Shown here piece by piece: positions 46,515-64,000 of a stretch of 64,000 nucleotides of DNA. The DNA lies in assembly GCA_040954595.2 (NCBI GenBank), contig CM082594.2, positions 7,688,001 through 7,752,000 on the forward strand, in the 5' to 3' direction. Numbering within the stretch: the first letter of the stretch is position 1; every line of letters starts with the position of its first letter. The notes beneath the pieces are model-generated. The model worked only from the letters and a program-made list of their open reading frames with translations. It was not told the DNA's origin and ran no database searches. This stretch comes from Balanoglossus misakiensis. Its lineage: Eukaryota > Hemichordata. A program made the position numbers and the translations under genes.

Positions 46515-46583
46515 GACTTCCCGGCATTTCAAAATTTCGTCGATTTTTGACAAAAACCATGGGTTATAAAAACCATGGGTTAT

Positions 46584-46641
46584 AGCTCATGAAAATCATC
46601 AGAAAATGACAATTTTTCGACTTTGCGAATTTTCAAAATTT
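46584..46641 (+). repeat. Right edge unit of the satellite
   Basis: Same 58 bases and same orientation as 33443-33500. Beyond it the sequence becomes unique apart from CATGAGC-like remnants near 46720. Confidence 0.85.
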
Positions 46642-46780
46642 CATAACCTATGAAAAATGCCTAAAGATGACAAAATCCCCGAAGTTCACAAATTCGGGAA
46701 TTCGTCACTTTTTCACTTTTCATGAGCATCAAACAATAAAGATAAGAAGCCAGTACATTCTTTTGAATTCATAACAATTG

Positions 46781-46786
46781 TTTATT
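46781..46786 (-). terminator. Candidate distal poly(A) signal for SMAD4
   Basis: TTTATT on the + strand is AATAAA on the minus strand. It is 5.1 kb past the SMAD4 stop and only 140 bases from the satellite. Long 3' UTRs are normal for SMAD4, but nearer signals could be used instead. Confidence 0.35.
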
Positions 46787-47890
46787 TTCAATATACTGTT
46801 CACTAAAAAAATTACACAAAAAGAAATTGCTACTTTTTTGCTATGTCTTAGCTATTTATCAAAATCACAGTTTAACTATTCCATTCAAAACTATTTACGA
46901 CTAAGTCAAAAAGACCATTTGGAAGTTTAAAAAACCATGTTGTACATTGTCAGAAACTAAACTATAGAAGCGCAGTATAAATCTTTTACAAACGCACAAT
47001 AGCAGATTGCAAGGTTTTGAAAAGGGGAGATGTATTTTAAAACTGTTTTCTAGAAATAAACAATACCTAAGGTCATCATTTTGCAGCAAAGTTACAAAAC
47101 AATTTCCATCTGAAAAGTTATACTAAAGAGAGAAAATCACAGCTCTGGTGATTTTTTTATGGATTAAACTGATGGTTTATAAATTGACTGTGTTTTTATC
47201 AAATTACAAAGGAATATCAAGATTTCTAAAACGCCCACCAGATCAAACAATGGTTGAACACAATCAGGGTTGTTGGTGTTTTGTAATTAATTTTGCGAAG
47301 TTTATTATTAAGTGGATATTGTGTCGATATACCCAAAATCTGGAGAAATTTGACTATAGCTTACAAAAATTACACTGATGCCCGGTTTGAAATTTTGTAC
47401 AATCTGCTGTCAGAAAAAAAGTGAAGGAAATGAAATTGTATGTCAGTACTTTGACAAAGTTTGACAGATCATGGCAAAGTGGGGGTAGAGAACAACATCG
47501 AACACAAAACAAACGGGCAGCTTCAATGCAGTCAAATGACGAGTTCTGACATTGAAAAACTTCCTCCCCAACAAACCAAGATTTGGGGTGGGGGGGTGGG
47601 GGGATACAGTTATTACACACAGCATTTCAGCTTCAGAGTCTGTGATTCAACTTCTATCAATATTTGTCCAAGAGACACACACATCCATTTTATTGCTTGA
47701 CTAGTTTTTTAAAACAACCACCTGTAGTTCAGAGCTTGGGCATCACCCCAACTGACATTTTCACGTCCTTCTATCCAAGACAAATTTTGAATCATATCCA
47801 AAGGTGACTAACACAGATGAAATCCCCACAAAAAATGAAGATGCTCACTGATTTGAAGTGTTCAAAGCTCTTGCTGATAACCAGCAACCT

Positions 47891-48468
47891 GATGAATCAT
47901 GGGAAAAACAAAATGGCTGCCAATTACTGATGAATCATTAGTCTCGGTTACCCAGACGCCTTTGCTTCTTCCGATGCTCTCCAGAAAAGGGTCTGGGGAA
48001 ATGCTATTGAAAGCTTTGTAAAACAAAATGGCCGATGTCAGGATTTTGATCATCGCCTGATTGGCTGAGCTGTCAGTATGACCCGGGTCACTGACTGTCG
48101 ACAATGTGTGATTATTTGTCGTATCTTCATATCAAGAGACCGGTACTTGTTGGTTGATGCGAAAGGCAAAAGGCGTCCTTTGTTAGCATTGTTGGAGAAA
48201 TTATATGAAATATCTTTGGTAGACGATTGTCGAAACTATTGCAGTGACCCGGGTCATACTGACAGCTCAGCCAATCAGGCGATGATCAAAATCCTGACAT
48301 CGGCCATTTTGTTTTACAAAGCTTTCAATAGCATTTCCCCAGACCCTTTTCTGGAGAGCATCGGAAGAAGCAAAGGCGTCTGGGTAACCGAGACTAATGA
48401 ATCATGGGAAAAACAAAATGGCTGCCATTTACTGATGAATCATGGGAAAACTAAAATGGCTGCCATTA
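47891..48468. repeat. 38-bp tandem repeat interrupted by the foldback element
   Basis: Unit 1 is 47891-47928. Unit 2 starts at 47929, is split by the insertion and resumes at 48397. Unit 3 is 48434-48468. Each complete unit reads GATGAATCATGGG, A-rich, then AAAATGGCTGCC. The element must have inserted after this small array existed. Confidence 0.8.
47939..48396. mobile_element. 458-bp foldback transposon (long-TIR MITE)
   Basis: Terminal inverted repeats of 155 bp (47939-48093 and 48242-48396), identical base for base by eye, surround a 148-bp spacer. Termini are TAGTCTCGGTTACC. The 9-bp sequence ATGAATCAT flanks both sides (47930-47938 and 48397-48405). A 9-bp duplication with long inverted repeats points to a Mutator-like or foldback element. 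No transposase is encoded, so it is non-autonomous. Perfect arms imply recent insertion or arm-to-arm conversion. Confidence 0.85.
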
Positions 48469-49944
48469 AAAGAAAAGAAAATCAAAAGTATAACTGTACA
48501 CATTACAACAACCTGGTATGCGCAAAAGTCTTGGTAAAAGATTACAATCATAGACAACTTAAAATTATAATAGCTTAAAATGTTTAGATAACTAAAATAA
48601 CAGCCAAAGAGGCTCTTGAGATCTGTACAATTACTTCAGTACAATAATAAAAGACTTAAAGCAGCAAATTTGAGGACAGGCTCACATTATGTTGCAGCAA
48701 TAGAAAATGTACACAGTGACAGATTTCTGATGTGACGTATGAGGGCGCCCTCCGCTACGTTCACAGCAAATTTTTCAAGTACACACCAGATGTATCACTG
48801 AAAGTCGTGTGAAGACAAACACACAATCTTATTAACGGTTTCTTTGTGAAGGGAACGTGCTGCAATGAAGTGTTTCATTTCATCTGTACCGTAACAGCCA
48901 AAATGTGATCTCGCCAGCTATAAATACAGCCTAGAAAAGTGCAGATATTGTGCAGGCTCGATCAAGTTAAATGTACAATGTAATTCAAAGTTTATATTCG
49001 AAGCTGTCTCTCTGGATGCACCGCTTTGGGATTTTATGCGAATGTCCAAAGTTCTAATTTCAGTGGCAATTGTTTCACAAAACATAAAAGTGATTTTTTC
49101 CAGTCAAACAAGAACTGGACAGCAACTAATAGATCTCTATCGGTGGGGATCTTTTCACTAAAAATGCCACTATGACATTTACACTGAAGCAAGTCTGGCT
49201 ACATTTTGCCAAAATAATGACAGATGACACAAATAATTACATGTAAAACATCTCAATGACTGACATATTTTGCAAATTTATACCTGATTCAAAAGTCCAT
49301 TTGACACAACCATCTCACACAACACAAACACTGAAGTAGAAATGATTAATACTAGTAATTTTGTTGTAAAGGATATACAGTGTACCTTCTCACATTTCTG
49401 GGTCATACAATAATTCTAAAATGCGTCCAAATTGACTGAAATTATCCATAAGCCACGTGATAGCAAAATTAAAAATAAATGTGCATACACTACACCTCTT
49501 ACTGGTTATTACACATGAAGTTGCCAACTTCAAAGCACTGAATAAAATCATTTTCCTCACAAAATAATTTAGACAGTTGCTTTTTACTTCTTTGCAAATA
49601 TTACCTTTTGTAATGACAATCAAGCCTGTTTTGATGCAAAGAAAGTTTAAAAACTTGGAAATATGACAGCAAAACACAACAGATTAAAAATATTAGGTGA
49701 TTCTTGTTTCAAAGTTGCAGCATAGTTCATGGAGAATTAATTGGTAAAAGCTAAAAAACAACAACACAGTGGATGTGCAATCAAAAAGCAATCAAATCAT
49801 TTGTATGCATTAATTGATAAACTTTCCTTTCCAAATATTAAAATTTGAGCAGGGATATCTCAAATGAAATTAGGCAAAGTTTTAGAAGCTCACAACAAAT
49901 ATATTCACACCATATGAGCAGAATTTTTTTATGAGTTGGAAATT

Positions 49945-49960
49945 CAACACTAGGTGGCGT
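49945..49960 (+). promoter_or_regulatory. CTCF-like motif
   Basis: CAACACTAGGTGGCGT matches most of the CTCF core. It lies in the presumed SMAD4 3' UTR. Judged by eye. Confidence 0.25.
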
Positions 49961-51789
49961 ACTTCACCTCTTGGAAGTTGTAGATTCGACACCAAATGTT
50001 GCAGAAACCTCAACTGGGCTTTGAAATGTGACAAGCAGCCGGCTGGCCAATTTATTACGGAAGAGATTACCAAATTATTTTTGATTCTGGTTAGAAGCCT
50101 GACAATTAAGTGATTTATTTTTTACAGCGAACAGGCCAGCAAAAAATCCTGTTGAAGGAATTGAAACTGTGTTCAGTCGAGTCTCGGGGTACTGAGAATT
50201 AGGTGACCCTGAGAAAGGTGATGAGATGAAGCACCGTGCGATGATGTCTTTTAAGATTCCATTTAGACAATTGATTTTTTATAAAGAGCTGTCCTCACAG
50301 AATATTATTATGTATGCAATAGACAGAAGACTGGTAACTGTAAGAAATGTGCCTTTCTGCAGCAGGTAATAATTTCTGTCCTAAGACGCAGAAACTTGGA
50401 AAATGACGTGTGCTACATATATTGTTTGCAATTAAATGTTGTGCATGGTCAGCTGCTGTAATTAGTAAAACCTGTCCCCTTTTCTTCTGGAATGGACTCT
50501 GCCATAAATATTATATTAAAGGGAGGCTGAAACCAACACTACTGTCTAATGGGGGTGTACAGGCTTACAACTCGACAAAGCACAAGGCCAGGTGGGTTAG
50601 AAAGATATGAGAAAATTATCACCATACGGTGTTGCCACCGGACAAATGAACATGTACAAAACTACATTGTACACGCCAAAATGACACGGTTGTTAAAATG
50701 TTGATGACAATTTCATTAATAATAGGTTTCAGTTTACGATGTGAAGAAAAATATTAAACATGACAGCCAGTATTAACACACGTTAAAACCAGCATGGATA
50801 CAACCTTTACAGAAATTAAAAAAAAAAACTCATCTTGAGAAATAAAATGTCCATTGCTAAAAACTTTCAATATCGTCAGACAGTATTTCTCTTCGTCTTT
50901 TACTCTGGTCTGCAAAACCGCTCCTCTGGTCATTATCTCAAAGAAGGGGTCGCTTCTTTCTTTTCTTTGAACAGTTTCAGCCTGCAAAGCTTTCCATAGG
51001 GTTATGCCTCACAGTGCATGTTAGTCAAAGAGTTTAAAACCTAAAAGAGAGAAAAATACACTTGTAAGTTTTGGTGTGTACATTCATATATGCCTCGGTT
51101 TTCAACTCCATCTGGGAAATTACAGATGCCACGCAGTGAAGTCACTCTCGCACAAACACAAAATGTCACCACGTTTTAGTAATCACAGCACAGAGCAGCA
51201 AAAATACTATTCTATGTTTAGTACTGTTAATAAAACAACAGAATGATTGAATATATTAGATTCACTGGATTTTGGAAAGTGTTTGAGAGAAGAAAGGAAT
51301 GACAACGATGGGTTGAGTATCACTGTTATCTCATGATGCTTTCCGTTCAACCTCTTCCCATCCCTTCTGTAATTTGCTTTTGATAATTTATCTGATTATT
51401 TTCCCCCAAAAATCAAAGCAGATCAAGGTATGAAGGTAAATACAACCATTTGTTTGATTTCTATAATGGAGATTTCGCTTAGAGAGAACACAGGTTGAGG
51501 CTTGAGCACCCGTACATACAGAAATTCTATCAATATTTATCATCTCTAAAAATTTGCGAACAAAACATTGATTTGATAATACTCTGCTGTTTTTATCTAC
51601 CGTGCCAAAAACAAATATTTACAACAAAATGTGACCAACACAGACGACACGATACTTGACATGCAACATTGCCCAAACCTGAAACTCTGAATGGAAGAAT
51701 TATTTCAAGGGGTTAGTCATGAGAGAGATGGAAATATGCATGCAGGTGGACTTTCTAAGTTCAGATTGTCAGAAGTATTTTGGGGGGTT

Positions 51790-51821
<32 letters not shown>

Positions 51822-51907
51822 ATTCAAGCGATAGATCACTAATGGGGACTAGTGTATTTTCTTACAGCAGCGGTATAATTTTTTTTTGTTTTCAGCCATT
51901 GTTGAAC

Positions 51908-64000
<12,093 letters not shown>

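Larger units (their letters stand above)
33443..46641. repeat. 13.2-kb satellite array, 150 units of 87 bp
   Basis: Units begin every 87 bases from 33465 to 46428 without a single indel (150 starts). Each unit carries a CCATGG palindrome, four CpGs and A/T tracts (AAAAA, TTTTT, AAAATTT, TTTTT, AAAAA). Unit 1 is divergent. Units 2-110 look identical except for a G-to-C change in unit 9. Rare variants appear further right: GTCGA to CGTCGA in units 111, 112, 119, 134 and 150, and CCATGG to CCAAGG in unit 128. Units 140-150 carry ACAATT to ACGATT. The array ends in a shortened unit lacking about 13 bases, then a 16-base duplication and a divergent half unit. Stop-free frames run across it on both strands (33465-46550 plus, 46560-33511 minus). 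They arise because 87 is divisible by three, and I do not call them genes. Confidence 0.97.
46787..51907 (-). other. Probable SMAD4 3' UTR
   Basis: Five kilobases of AT-rich sequence without a recognisable coding exon on either strand. It contains the foldback element, its 38-bp host repeats, a CTCF-like site near 49950 and an (AGAGAC)n run at about 51790-51820. Confidence 0.5.

Noticed and set aside
33465-46550. A 4361-residue giant protein on the plus strand and a 4349-residue one on the minus strand
   Set aside because: Both are forced by a stop-free 29-codon reading of an 87-bp repeat. There is no domain, and no upstream gene structure was recognised. Variants include non-conservative changes, and both strands are open equally.
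33443-46641. CRISPR array
   Set aside because: The repeats are contiguous with no unique spacers, there are no cas genes, and the surrounding genes are animal genes.
47862-48578. Matching small proteins on both strands around the foldback element
   Set aside because: They translate the two arms of a perfect inverted repeat, so the same peptide appears twice. There is no transposase motif.

Overview
The window is nuclear DNA from an animal. It holds five intron-bearing protein genes with GT-AG splice sites, AATAAA-type poly(A) signals, AT-rich introns, short TTAA-flanked transposons and no bacterial feature. The five predicted proteins resemble their vertebrate orthologues closely from end to end, with one DPP8/9-type gene where vertebrates have two. 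This suggests an invertebrate deuterostome (cephalochordate, hemichordate or echinoderm). That placement is inference; a lophotrochozoan is not excluded.

Layout, left to right. LHFPL2 (+, coding 1957-10191, two coding exons, 233 aa, four-helix membrane protein) converges on a DPP8/DPP9 dipeptidyl peptidase (-, coding 19519-13911, 16 coding exons, 853 aa, intact catalytic triad). Candidate poly(A) signals of the two genes lie about 20 bases apart near 12.8 kb. DPP8/9 is head-to-head with BLOC1S6/pallidin (+, 21064-22350, 5 coding exons, 219 aa) across a short promoter region at 20.06-20.65 kb. LMAN1/ERGIC-53 follows (+, 24992-31514, 13 coding exons, 500 aa, C-terminal KKFF), with an ERSE-like element upstream. 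SMAD4 (-, 61793-51908, ten exons visible, 560 residues) runs to the right edge. Its first coding exon, with the start of MH1, lies beyond the window.

The gap between the 3' ends of LMAN1 and SMAD4 is filled by a 13.2-kb satellite: 150 units of 87 bp in perfect register, ending at divergent edge sequence that is identical on both sides. The unit length is a multiple of three and the unit has two stop-free frames, so an open frame of about 4,350 codons exists on each strand. This is best read as a by-product of the repeat. The right end of the array keeps older variants arranged as a four-unit higher-order repeat.

Mobile DNA: a 458-bp foldback element (155-bp perfect inverted repeats, 9-bp target duplication) sits in the presumed SMAD4 3' UTR, and at least five copies of a ~90-bp TTAA-flanked piggyBac-type MITE are scattered through DPP8/9 and LMAN1. 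Other points of interest are a possible internal first exon of SMAD4 that would give an MH1-less protein, a 30-bp SMAD4 micro-exon encoding the nuclear export signal, and a gene neighbourhood whose human orthologues fall on 15q, 18q21, 19p and 5q.

The genes do not form one pathway. LMAN1 (ER-to-Golgi cargo receptor) and BLOC1S6 (lysosome-related organelle biogenesis) act in membrane traffic, SMAD4 is the common TGF-beta/BMP mediator, DPP8/9 is a cytosolic post-proline peptidase, and LHFPL2 is a tetraspan membrane protein.
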